Source: Archaeoglobi archaeon
GTDB lineage: Archaea > Halobacteriota > Archaeoglobi > Archaeoglobales > Archaeoglobaceae
DNA: 42,122 nt
Reading direction: 5' to 3'
Assembly: GCA_029259415.1 (NCBI GenBank)
Contig: JAPDIW010000043.1
Span: 1-42,122 of the forward strand
Made by a program: the position numbers and the translations under genes. This document shows positions 1 through 8,467 of this stretch, piece after piece. The stretch's first letter is position 1. Every line of letters begins with the position of its first letter. A model generated the notes under the pieces. The model did not search any database. It was not told the DNA's origin and was given only the letters and a program-made list of their open reading frames with translations.

Positions 1-181
1 GTTCTTTTTTAGGTCTTCCTGGCTTCTTTAGCCTTGGAATCTCTCCTGTTTCCACGTATTGTTTGTAGATCTGATTTACTCTTCTTGTTGAGATTCCTTC
101 AATCTCTGCTATTATTCTGGTTGGTGTCCCCTTCTTCTTTTCTCTGATTATCCATTTTATCGCTTTTTCGTCGAGTTTCAC
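1..181 (-). CDS. Transposase-like protein, N-terminal HTH part (runs off the window)
   Basis: Starts at GTG 181 and reads leftwards with no stop before the window edge, so only about 60 residues are visible. The peptide has a basic helix-turn-helix region (IKWIIREKKKG, then ISTRRVNQIY) followed by GEIPRLKKPGRPKK. That layout is typical of the DNA-binding N terminus of archaeal integrase-core (IS481/IS630-like) transposases. It resembles the partial gene at the right edge of the window, which points the opposite way. The catalytic core is not visible, so the IS family is inferred. A stand-alone HTH regulator is the main alternative. Confidence 0.6.
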   Translation of the reverse strand, partial: MKLDEKAIKWIIREKKKGTPTRIIAEIEGISTRRVNQIYKQYVETGEIPRLKKPGRPKKE

Positions 182-277
182 ACAGGGGTTTGTTGAAGTG
201 GGAAATAATTTCGGGAAAAGACAAAAACTGAGATAGGTTTAAAGTTTATTAAAGCTTACAATTTCATGGTGGTGAAT

Positions 278-300
278 ATGAAGGATGAAGTGACCCTGTC
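278..300 (+). pseudogene. Possible 5' stub of an unknown gene at a rearrangement junction
   Basis: An ATG at 278 follows an RBS-like GGTGGTG and a TATA-like TTTAAA near 238-245. It opens with MKDEVTL and then runs straight into permease sequence on the other strand, where reading continues only a few codons. It looks like the start of a plus-strand gene whose body has been lost at about position 297. Too short to identify. Confidence 0.3.
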
Positions 301-1217
301 TACCCATCGAGAAAAGCACTCTTGATACTCCTGCCTGGGCTGCAAGAGTATCACCAAGGCCCCAGGCGAGCACCGTTTTCCTAGCATTGTCAATACCTGA
401 AGCCACCTCCCACCAGCTTCCTCGGCTATATAGAAGAAAGCGACATCTGGATTGTCAAAGTTGTATCCCGGGTGAATTACCGCAGCGAGGTACGTCTGAG
501 TGACGAAGAAGAACGTTATTATCGGAATTACCAGAACAACAGCTCTACTGACGACTTTTCTTGCCTCTATTGTCTCTTCAGCCAAAGTTGTCATTATGTC
601 GAATCCGAGAAAGCTCAACACGGCAACTGAGGCACCGGTAAGGATTGCATTTAACGTAAATGTGTCGGGGTTGTAAAATGGTTTCAGTGTGAACGTCAGA
701 TTTGGACGGTGACTATCTTGACTATTGAGGCAATAACAAAGACTGCAAACACTGCTGTTTCGAATAAAAACAGTGCCATAGTCGCTCTAGCTGTCATCTT
801 TATTCCGAGAATGTTTAGAATCGTCATGGGGACCAAGAACGCTATCGCCCAGATAATCATGCTTATTCCAGTTTCTGCTTCAAGCCATAGTGCAGAGACG
901 AGAATAACGAGAGCAGGGATAAGTATGTAGTCTAGAAGTATAACCCAGCCAGCAATGAAGCCGATGTGCGATCCAAGAGTTTCTCTGACGTAAGCATATA
1001 CAGATCCCGCCTCGGGGTACCTGTATGCGAACTGTCCATAAGCCCAAGCGGTTACAGACATCGCAAGTGCTGCAAGCAAGTAAACAAGCGGGACGTGACC
1101 GCCACTCAGAACTGCTACAATTCCATAAATGCCCATCGGTGCTATGGGCACCATCGTCATTATTGCAAAAGCTATCAAATCTCGCATTCTCAAAACTTTT
1201 TGAAGTTCTTCCGGCAT
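298..1217 (-). pseudogene. APC-family amino acid/amine permease, frameshifted and 3'-truncated
   Basis: Integral membrane transporter of the amino acid-polyamine-organocation family. The first 173 codons carry the typical N terminus (PEELQKVLRMRDLIAFAIM, MVPIAPMGIYG) and several hydrophobic segments. The frame breaks near 700 (one base short in an A run). It resumes in another frame through NPDTFTLNAILTGAS and FLGFDIMTTLAEETIEA, then breaks again near 384 (another A run), after which TVLAWGLGDTLAAQAGVS continues. The match stops at FSMGR near 298, roughly half to two thirds of a normal length. The RBS GGAGGTGA lies inside the end of the upstream amidase gene, four bases away, so the two were one operon. 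The amidase partner suggests amide or amine uptake. The gene is very likely inactive. Confidence 0.8.
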
Positions 1218-1221
1218 GAAA

Positions 1222-2133
1222 TCACCTCCTTTCCCACTTTATTGCCTCCAGCAGTTTCAAAATCGAAGTGTGTTCCTTAGGTATCCTGACTCTGACAGTC
1301 TTCATTGGGTTAACAAGCTGACTAACCTCAACATCAACGACCATGCTTGCGAGCATATACGCGTCCTCCCAAGACAGAGAGTTGCTGTGCTGCAAAACCT
1401 TGACTGCAATTTCTGTTGCTTCTCTAAAAGCTCTGCTAACATCTTCGTCTGACACGAGAATGTAAAAGGCATCATCCGTCTCTACAACTGGCCATTGGGG
1501 GGCTTTACCCTCAACTACGTTGAGTTTGACTGTCACTTCTCCGCTAACCTCACAACTTGCGACGCAGACTTCCCCATCCCCCATCACTGCGTGAAGGTCC
1601 CCTAAACCGAATAGGGCACCGTCCCTGAATACTGGAAAATACACTGCTGCACCCCTGCCTATCACTTTCGTGTCGAGATTTCCACCGTGTCTTCCCGGAG
1701 TTCCGCATGGGACCTCTTCATCACTTGCGACACCAATCACTCCGATCATCGGCTTACATTTTATCTTAAGTCCGTTGTACGTTATGAATTCGTCTTTAAT
1801 CTCACAAACTTTCGTTTTGGGTTCTTTAACCAAGTCTCCAAGCACTCCTGCTCCGGGAACTACTACGATTATGCCTCTATCGGAAATCTTTATGTCCAGT
1901 ATTCTCACTTCCAGTGCATCTCCTCTCTTCACACCCTTCACGTAAATTGGTCCAGTAGCTGGATTCACTTTAGAGAAATCTATTTCTGTGACAAGTTGCT
2001 TTTCAGACGTTATCTGGTTCGAAAAACAGTCTTTAGTCTCTATCTGAACAATGCTTTCCTTCTCAACAGAGATTGCAGGTTTCAACTCTGGTCCGAAGGC
2101 GAAGAAACACGTATCACTCCCTAGTACGTGCAT
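1222..2133 (-). CDS. Acetamidase/formamidase family protein
   Basis: 303 aa, full length for the FmdA/AmdA family, which hydrolyses short amides to ammonia and the carboxylate. Visible family features are the N-terminal SVEKESIVQIETKDC block, NPATGPIYVKGVKRGDAL, VPGAGVLGDL, PCGTPGRHGGNLDTK, and the metal-site region FGLGDLHAVMGDGEV with a conserved His. It is the first gene of a two-gene unit; the permease starts four bases after its stop. Substrate cannot be read from sequence: formamide, acetamide or another short amide are all possible. The reading frame is intact although the permease is broken. Confidence 0.85.
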   Translation of the reverse strand: MHVLGSDTCFFAFGPELKPAISVEKESIVQIETKDCFSNQITSEKQLVTEIDFSKVNPATGPIYVKGVKRGDALEVRILDIKISDRGIIVVVPGAGVLGDLVKEPKTKVCEIKDEFITYNGLKIKCKPMIGVIGVASDEEVPCGTPGRHGGNLDTKVIGRGAAVYFPVFRDGALFGLGDLHAVMGDGEVCVASCEVSGEVTVKLNVVEGKAPQWPVVETDDAFYILVSDEDVSRAFREATEIAVKVLQHSNSLSWEDAYMLASMVVDVEVSQLVNPMKTVRVRIPKEHTSILKLLEAIKWERR

Positions 2134-2528
2134 TTAATCACCCCTCGACGCGATGTGGTTCTTGGCATCATGTTTAGAAGGTTTTCTACATGATGGGAAT
2201 TATCTCTCATAGAACTTTGCTCATTGGACGAAAGGATCTATGATTAACAACCAGTAGAATTTTATCTGAAAAACCTTTCGAATTATGTATTAAAATGAAG
2301 ATGCAGTTTCACCATTCCTCAGAACTTTCGCTATGTTTTGTACTGTGAAATTTGAATTCAGCTCCTGATTACGTTTTCAAACAACTTTCAGACCATTTCA
2401 ATTGACCGACATATTGGCGAGATCGCACCAACGAAGCACACCAAAATATTCGCTGGCAAAAACATTTTCAGCCCGCCCATCTCCCGTGAAGCGGGCTTCC
2501 CAGAGAGACCCGCTGAGGAGGTTGTAAA
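2134..2528. other. Intergenic region between the amidase and the ardC-like gene
   Basis: About 395 bases with no convincing reading frame. It must hold the promoter of the leftward amidase gene and of the rightward ardC-like gene, but no single TATA box stands out. The only clear structure is the hairpin at 2470-2497. Confidence 0.5.
2470..2497. repeat. Perfect 7-bp stem inverted repeat
   Basis: AGCCCGC (2470-2476) pairs with GCGGGCT (2491-2497) around a 14-base loop, about 30 bases upstream of the ardC-like start. GC-rich in an AT-rich surrounding. It could be an mRNA hairpin in the leader, or the subterminal hairpin of an IS200/IS605-type element end. No tnpA or tnpB lies next to it. Confidence 0.5.
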
Positions 2529-3370
2529 ATGAATGATGTAAGAAAAAACAGGATTAGGGAGGCTATGGAGACCGTGCTGAAAGCATTCGAGAGCAATCCT
2601 GAAAAGGTCGCCCATGCCATTTTCTGGGGAAACAGCAAGCCTTCAGACAGCTGGAGCTTCTTTAACCGATTGATAATGCTGATGAATGAAACTGAGGATG
2701 CAAGAGGCTTCAGGCAGTGGGAGAAGGTGGGAAGGAGAGTTAAGAAGGGTGCCAAAGCTTTCTACATCCTCGCTCCGGTCAGGAAGAAGGTTCCGGTGAA
2801 GGTGAGGAGAGTTGAGAAGGCTGTTGTCGAGGGAGAAGAAGTTGTAATAGAGATTGAAGAGACTGTGATGGTTGAGAAGCTTGTCAGCTTCAAGCCAGTC
2901 CGTTTTCCGCTACGATGATACAGAAGGAGAACCTCTGCCAGAAGAGGAGTTTGACTTTGATTCCATGCAAGTTCAGAGGCATTGTTGAGAAACTCAACCT
3001 GAATGTTGAAACAACAGCTTTCAGAAACTACTACGGCGCGTGCCTCAAAACCAGGGTGATAAAGCTCGCCTCTCCAGAACCCATCGTCTTCCTGCATGAG
3101 CTTTGTCATGCAGTTGATGATCACTTGCACGGCATACAGGGAGGACAGATTCCGTTACAGGAGGTTGTTGCCGAGTTCAGTGCAGCCGTCATAGCCTGTT
3201 TGCTGGGATACAGAGTTCCGCTGGGAAATGGCAAGGAGTACATCGAGAGCTATGGCTTTGTTAACCTCTTCAAGGCCTTCGCGAGAATTGAGAGGGTTGT
3301 TGGGTTCGTGATTGAGAGGACGGCAGGTTTTGAGTTTGAAACTACTTCAGAGTCTCCCTTATGCAGTTAA
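2529..3370 (+). pseudogene. ArdC-like antirestriction protein (ssDNA-binding domain + zinc metallopeptidase), frameshifted
   Basis: ArdC-type proteins join an N-terminal ssDNA-binding domain to a zincin-like metallopeptidase and protect incoming plasmid DNA from restriction. The 5' frame (2529-2918) has the N-terminal signature NPEKVAHAIFWGN, NRLIMLMNETEDARGFRQW and VKKGAKAFYILAPV. The 3' frame (2915-3370) has the protease motif FLHELCHAVDDH (HExxH) with the downstream EVVAEFSAAVIACLLGY glutamate region. The link sequence FRYDDTEGEPLPEEEFDF is found in the third frame at about 2905-2958, so two frameshifts (near 2903 and 2962) split one ancestral gene. RBS GAGGAGG precedes ATG 2529. Mobile-element origin is likely. 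Reading it as two separate proteins would leave neither with a full domain set. Confidence 0.7.
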
Positions 3371-3427
3371 TGAGCTCATTTTTTACCTTTCCATTTGAAA
3401 ATTCCGGTATATCGCCATAGAAAATTC

Positions 3428-3850
3428 TTAGCTGTCGATACTGCTACCTTTCAGTGGTATAACACTCTGTATTGACTTTTCGATGTTTTTGAACTGCTCT
3501 AGCTTGGATGTCCTGTCATGCTTCAGTTTTGAGGAATCGAGTATTTGCAGGAACAGCACGGAATCATCCATCCCGATCACACCATACCTGTCGTGGATGA
3601 AGTAATTGGAGAGGGCAGAAACAAGGAATTTCTCGCAAATATAAACCGGTCTGATGTCGGATTCCTCTATCTCGATGATGACCTTCACCCTTCCATCCTT
3701 CAGTATGAGCATATCGACGTCAGCATATTTTGTCTTTCTTGATTTCTGCTCGTTGCAGAATAGAGATACAAGCTGGTCTCCCCCACAAGCCGGATCCTTT
3801 ACGATTTCAAGTTCGGGAAATGCATCGCTTAAAATGTCACCGATGGTTTT
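3428..3850 (-). pseudogene. PD-(D/E)XK-like nuclease-fold protein, 5' end damaged
   Basis: An open stretch of about 140 codons. It contains DILSDAFPELEIVKDPACGG, then KYADVDMLILKDGRVKVII, EIEESDIRPVYICEKF. The pattern of an Asp on one strand (ADVD) followed by a hydrophobic strand ending in E-I-E is compatible with a PD-(D/E)XK core, but the usual Lys after the last Glu is replaced by Glu. No good start codon precedes the domain: the frame is closed by TGA at 3851-3853, next to an A run, and the first internal ATG is at 3712. A lost base in the A run or true truncation would explain this. Function unknown. Confidence 0.4.
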
Positions 3851-5102
3851 TCAATAGCAATGAAACCTTCTTAATCTAAACAGATAGTCCGACCACAATA
3901 CTCAATAACGTAAATCCTCTCAACTCATTCATTGTTATTCCTTGGGCTCAAAGAAAAAGGAACGTATTAACGTAACACCACCTAGATACAACACAAACCT
4001 GTACCCAGTTTTTTATTGCAAAGTTCTCCATAAGATCTACTTTTACTTCAACCATCCGAATCCACATTAGCGATCATCATCCAAACCATATTTAAATGGC
4101 CTAACTAACCTAAATTTTCCCGGTTCAACCAGCTCAAATAACTCAGTATTTCCACGCGGATTGCCCACTCTATGCTTCCACAGAAAAGCATTATATGTTT
4201 CCTTCCCCAAAGCCCGGACAGGCCCTTCTAAAGTCTTCTTTGGTGAATGGTTCGTTCAATCTTCCTTCTTTTACGCTTTAACTATTGCAGATAAATTCTA
4301 TGTTCTCCCACGGCTTTGGGACAAAACTACTCCCCCCTTTGGCATCTCAAAATGTTTTGCATGACATTTTAATTTCTATCGGACATTATAAAAATCTTAC
4401 GCTGTGTTTTTGCTGATATAACTTTTCTTCATTCTATTTTACCCTGAATCATGGTACCAGACACATAGATGGAGAAATAAAGCCGGAGATTCGTTATTGT
4501 TTTAGTAATTGTGCGCAAAACCTATATTCAGAGATAGACAAATTTTAACTATAACAGAGGTTGAATAAAACGCTTTAAAAAGGTATTGGTGAATTTTGTC
4601 CCAAAACCGTTCTCCCACCATGTCTACTAAATTTGCCAAATATGTAAATGTTATAGTTCCACAACATCTCGTATTTTCCCTTTTTGCTTGTTATAATATC
4701 CCCAGCTTTACTTCTTTCCAACATCCTCGATAATTCCTCCACAAATCTCCAGTTAATCTCGAGAATAAATGTTCTCATTCTCAGATTGCATTCGAATCTG
4801 GTTGGCAATAGTTTTTATCTTGGAAAGGTTTTTAAAAAGTATAAAGATAGCTAAATTCAAAAATGGCTTATTTATGCAGAACAGAAAGGAAATTGGGTTG
4901 TGGAGAGGTGGGAAAACGATTTGGAGACTCCGGGAAGGTTTAAAAACGCCATTATGGAAGCCAAAAAGTAAGTTTTTAATCAATCTAAAACAGAAGAAAA
5001 CAGGGAGCGGAACTAGTCTTTCGAGTATCGTTGATGCTTATGAGTTAATTTCCGGGCCTTTTGGAAATTTGACGAAATCTTCGGTTCGGAGAGTGGTTTG
5101 GA
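3851..5102. other. AT-rich gene-poor region with coding remnants
   Basis: About 1.25 kb without a convincing intact gene. Short open stretches exist on both strands (for example minus 4575-4808, plus 4769-5110) but lack family motifs. The best sign of past coding is the fragment at 4855-4971. The region lies between the damaged ardC/nuclease genes and the intact restriction operon and looks like eroded accessory DNA. Confidence 0.5.
4855..4971 (+). pseudogene. Degenerate coding fragment, function unknown
   Basis: A 38-codon open stretch without a start codon reads KWLIYAEQKGNWVVERWEND then LETPGRFKNAIMEAKK and a stop. Its composition is protein-like, unlike the overlapping frames. Just upstream in the same frame, NSFYLGKVFKKYKDS ends in a single TAA, so one nonsense mutation may separate two parts of an older gene. 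Not recognised. Confidence 0.25.
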
Positions 5103-5180
5103 ATGTCTAAAGGTAGGTCTGTGAAGGAAATTTTTGAATGCTATTCTGAGTTGGTAGTAGTTAGGAGGTATGAGAAGTGA
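5103..5180 (+). CDS. Possible 25-aa leader peptide overlapping the mod start
   Basis: ATG 5103 opens a 25-codon frame (MSKGRSVKEIFECYSELVVV, then RRYEK). Its TGA (5178-5180) overlaps the GTG start of the methyltransferase gene in the form GTGA, a usual arrangement for translational coupling. No clear RBS precedes it, and no family is recognised. It may be chance. Confidence 0.25.
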   Translation: MSKGRSVKEIFECYSELVVVRRYEK

Positions 5181-7693
5181 GGGAAAGAGAGTTCTATAAA
5201 ACTTTGAGAGATCTGTTTGTAGGTGCAGAGGTTGAAGGCCGGTCGGGATACATCAAACTCATGGGAATAAAATCGAAGTATTTTGAAAAAGTATTTGCTC
5301 AGCTACGAAAGGATATTGATAAAGAACTAAGAGATTTTCCGGAATTTCGTGAAGAACTTTTCGATAAGCTCTACTCCTTCTTTAAGAGATATTTCAGCGA
5401 AACTGGATCTGTTCATTTCTGCTTTACTCCTTTTAGAGAGAATGTGTGGACTAAGGTTTATTCGAATAACAATTCAGCATTCTTCTGGACAACAACACAG
5501 GATATGGCTCTTGATTCCTTGAAAACGAGGGAGTATGAAAGGATCATTACAACTAATGATGTGGCTCTCTTTTGGAAAACGAGAGATTTGTACTACGTTA
5601 AAACAGATAGGCTGTGGAGAAGTATGAGGATTGAATTTGACGGGTACAGGTTCTTCTTTGACGCATCGGAGATCGAACACAGAAAAACGTACGAAAAGAA
5701 GGAAATCATTTTTGAGTTAAAAAGTGTAGAGAACGACGGAACAGTTGTTTTCAAAGTCATTTACTCCGAGAGGGGCAGAAAGACGAAACTCAACGATATT
5801 TTGAGAGAGCTAAAAAAAAGGAATATAGAAATTGATGAAGAAGTGTTGCGGCGAGCTTTTAGAATATTTGAAAAACAGAATGAGGTTGACTACTTTATCC
5901 ACAAAAACCCAAATGCGTTTTTAAAAGAGCAGTTTGGCATTTGGCTTAAGAATTATTTATTGGATGAGGAAAGCATTTTTGATGAAAAAAGGCTTAAGGA
6001 GTTGAAAGCGCTTAAAAAGATAGCTCACAAGATTATCGACTTCATCTCGCAGTTCGAAGACGAGGTAAGAAAGATCTGGGAGAAGCCAAAGTTCGTTTTG
6101 AATAGCAACTATGTGATTACCCTCGATAAGATTAAGGAACTATGTGGAGAGGAGTTTTTAGAGAAAGAGGTCATTCCAGAAGTCTTAAGGAATGAAAGGC
6201 AGTTGGAAGAGTGGAAGGAATTATTTGATATTAAAGTTAAGGAAAAGAGAGATTTGGTTGAGAGAAACACTTTGGAAGGAAAGGGATGGAAAAAACTGCC
6301 AGTTGATACAAAATACTTTGACGGTGAATTCAAGTGGAAGCTCATCGAAAAAATTTGTGAGGCATATAATCTGGATGAGATTTTAGATGGCTGGTTGATA
6401 AAAAGCGAAAACTGGCAAGCTTTGAACACAATCCTACCGAAATTCAAGGGAAAAGTCAGGATGATCTATATCGACCCGCCGTTTAACAAGGAACAGAATG
6501 CAGATTACGAGTACAATGTAAAGTACAAAGATTCTACATGGATAACAATGCTCGAAAACAGAATAACTTTGGCAAAGGAGATTCTATCGGATGGCGGTAG
6601 TATCTATGTAAGATGTGACTACAACGGAAACATGTACGTCAGACTTTTGATGGACGAGATTTTCGGAAAAGAAAACTTCAGGAACGAAATCATTGTAAAT
6701 AGAACTAAGAAAATTTTTGAGGGCGTAAAAGGATTTAATGTTGCAACCGACAGTCTCTTCTTTTATACGAAATCGGACGATTTCCTGTTTAACCCAATAT
6801 TCAAAGAGAGGACTGAACAAAAGTGGATAAATATGCATTCCCCTGGCGAGAGACATCCACCGGAGAGAGTGATATTCGGAAGAGTGTTTTACCCACCGAA
6901 AGGAAGACACTGGACATTCACACAGGAAAAGATAAACCAGCTGATAAAGGAAGGAAGGATCAGAATAAATGAGAGCAAGGAATATGTCGATATGCTTGGA
7001 AATAAAGTTAGAGGTATGCCCCAGTACCTTACGTCTTCTAAAGAAAGGCTAGACTCAAATTGGACAGACGTGCCTGGATATTCCTCTGTCTGGAAGTTCC
7101 AAACTGAGAATTCTGAGCACCTTCTTAAAAGGGTTATTGAAGCGTCATCCAGCAAAGGGGACATTGTGATGGATTTCTTCTTGGGAAGTGGAACGACAAC
7201 GGCGGTAGCCCAGAAACTTGGAAGAAGGTGGATTGGTATAGAGATGGGTGAACATTTTCACACAGTAATCTTGCCGAGAATGAAAAAAGTCCTGGCTGGG
7301 GAGAACTCGGGAATTTCAAAAGAAGTTAATTGGCAGGGAGGCGGATTCTTTAAGTACTACGAATTAGAGCAATTTGAGCAAACCCTAAGAAAAACTTGCT
7401 ATAAAGACGCCGAACCGTTCTTTGATATGGACTCGAATGAAATTTATTCGGAATATGTATTTTTAAAGGATGAAAAATTGCTGTACACTATGGAGTTGGA
7501 TTACAAGAACAACAAAATAAGAGTTGACCCATCAAAACTTTATTCTAATGTCGATATAGCCGAGACTCTCTCTAATTTGAGGGGAAAATTCATTAAGAAA
7601 CTTGCAAGAGACTACGTTGAATTTGAGGACGGAGAAAGGATTTACCTAAAAGAACTTGATTGGAAACTAGTTAAGCCACTTATATGGTGGTAA
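5177..7693 (+). CDS. Type III-like DNA N6-adenine/N4-cytosine methyltransferase (Mod)
   Basis: 838 aa. It methylates DNA using S-adenosylmethionine and supplies site recognition for the restriction system. Motif IV is DPPFNKE at about residue 432, followed later by the SAM-binding motif I region DFFLGSGTTTAVAQKLG at about 664-680 and RRWIGIEMG. This IV-then-I order marks the beta class, with the target-recognition region in between (about 490-640). About 400 residues precede the catalytic domain (for example SVHFCFTPFRENVWTKVYSN), much more than in classical Mod proteins of about 600-650 aa. GTG 5177 is chosen because GGAGGT at 5163-5168 sits 8 bases upstream; the nearby ATG gives only nine codons. 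One base separates it from the next gene. AT-rich compared with the core genes. Confidence 0.85.
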   Translation: MREREFYKTLRDLFVGAEVEGRSGYIKLMGIKSKYFEKVFAQLRKDIDKELRDFPEFREELFDKLYSFFKRYFSETGSVHFCFTPFRENVWTKVYSNNNSAFFWTTTQDMALDSLKTREYERIITTNDVALFWKTRDLYYVKTDRLWRSMRIEFDGYRFFFDASEIEHRKTYEKKEIIFELKSVENDGTVVFKVIYSERGRKTKLNDILRELKKRNIEIDEEVLRRAFRIFEKQNEVDYFIHKNPNAFLKEQFGIWLKNYLLDEESIFDEKRLKELKALKKIAHKIIDFISQFEDEVRKIWEKPKFVLNSNYVITLDKIKELCGEEFLEKEVIPEVLRNERQLEEWKELFDIKVKEKRDLVERNTLEGKGWKKLPVDTKYFDGEFKWKLIEKICEAYNLDEILDGWLIKSENWQALNTILPKFKGKVRMIYIDPPFNKEQNADYEYNVKYKDSTWITMLENRITLAKEILSDGGSIYVRCDYNGNMYVRLLMDEIFGKENFRNEIIVNRTKKIFEGVKGFNVATDSLFFYTKSDDFLFNPIFKERTEQKWINMHSPGERHPPERVIFGRVFYPPKGRHWTFTQEKINQLIKEGRIRINESKEYVDMLGNKVRGMPQYLTSSKERLDSNWTDVPGYSSVWKFQTENSEHLLKRVIEASSSKGDIVMDFFLGSGTTTAVAQKLGRRWIGIEMGEHFHTVILPRMKKVLAGENSGISKEVNWQGGGFFKYYELEQFEQTLRKTCYKDAEPFFDMDSNEIYSEYVFLKDEKLLYTMELDYKNNKIRVDPSKLYSNVDIAETLSNLRGKFIKKLARDYVEFEDGERIYLKELDWKLVKPLIWW

Positions 7694-7694
7694 G

Positions 7695-8453
7695 ATGACA
7701 ATGGAGGTTAAAAAAGAAGTTTATGGAAGTAGACCCTCTATTCTTGAAGGTATATTGAGGGACAACGGTGTTAAGTATCTAAAACATACTTGGCTTATTA
7801 CTTGTAGAGGGATGTTTAACATGGACAGTAACACGAGATATCTTTTCATCTGTGAATTTTTTAATCTAAACGATCTAAGAAATGCTGAATTTCCCACGAA
7901 TCTTTTTAATGAACGTATGATTCGCAGAGTGTTTGGGGTTTTTGTTGATGAAACGAAGGAAGTAATTTACTGGAAGTCTGGATATGGGGATGTGGAAAAA
8001 TACTCTTACGACGAATATATTAAATTGGTCGCAAAGTTAACGGAATGCAAGTATTTAGAGAGTTTTGCCAAAGGTTCTGAACATTCTACGCCGTTTAGTA
8101 GGTTTTTCCGGGAAAATATGGGTAAAGGCTTTGCATTGACAGATATTGATTTCATATTGCCTGATAAAAATATTCTTATAGAAGAAAAGACTTTTATAAA
8201 AAACTGGAGGGGTTATCTAGGCTGGGGTCAATGTTTGTCTCTCAAAGAGCTTAGAAGTGACGTTCTAAACGAAAGTGTAAAGATGTATTTAGTGTTTGTG
8301 GATCGTTCAAATGACCTGCTGTATGTTGTGGAGGACATAAACAGCATTGATTGCAGTAAGACAGCATATCTTGAAAATTGGGGTTCAGCGGTACCGGTTG
8401 AACTAAAAAAGCCTATACCAAAGGAACAGTTTATAGAATTGATTAGTGGCTAA
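7695..8453 (+). CDS. Uncharacterised protein of the R-M operon, PD-(D/E)XK-like motif
   Basis: 252 aa, inserted between mod and res with a one-base gap on the left and about 14 bases on the right, so it is part of the operon. I do not recognise a named family. Residues around 145-185 read GFALTDIDFILPDKNILIEE then KTFIKN, and further on YLGWGQCLSLKELRSD and KMYLVFVD. The Asp strand followed by E-E-K fits a PD-(D/E)XK nuclease core (D, then ExK about 14 residues later), with the alpha helix carrying Q and L-rich residues. It could be an accessory nuclease, a specificity helper or an inactive structural subunit. ATG 7701 is an alternative start. Confidence 0.55.
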   Translation: MTMEVKKEVYGSRPSILEGILRDNGVKYLKHTWLITCRGMFNMDSNTRYLFICEFFNLNDLRNAEFPTNLFNERMIRRVFGVFVDETKEVIYWKSGYGDVEKYSYDEYIKLVAKLTECKYLESFAKGSEHSTPFSRFFRENMGKGFALTDIDFILPDKNILIEEKTFIKNWRGYLGWGQCLSLKELRSDVLNESVKMYLVFVDRSNDLLYVVEDINSIDCSKTAYLENWGSAVPVELKKPIPKEQFIELISG

Positions 8454-8467
8454 TTTGGGTGATAGGA

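Noticed and set aside
1670-2124. Plus-strand frames over the amidase
   Set aside because: Shadow frames without family motifs or start signals.
4161-4808. Short frames of 67-77 codons on both strands in the gene-poor region
   Set aside because: No recognisable motif, no convincing RBS, low-complexity AT-rich translation; treated as non-coding.
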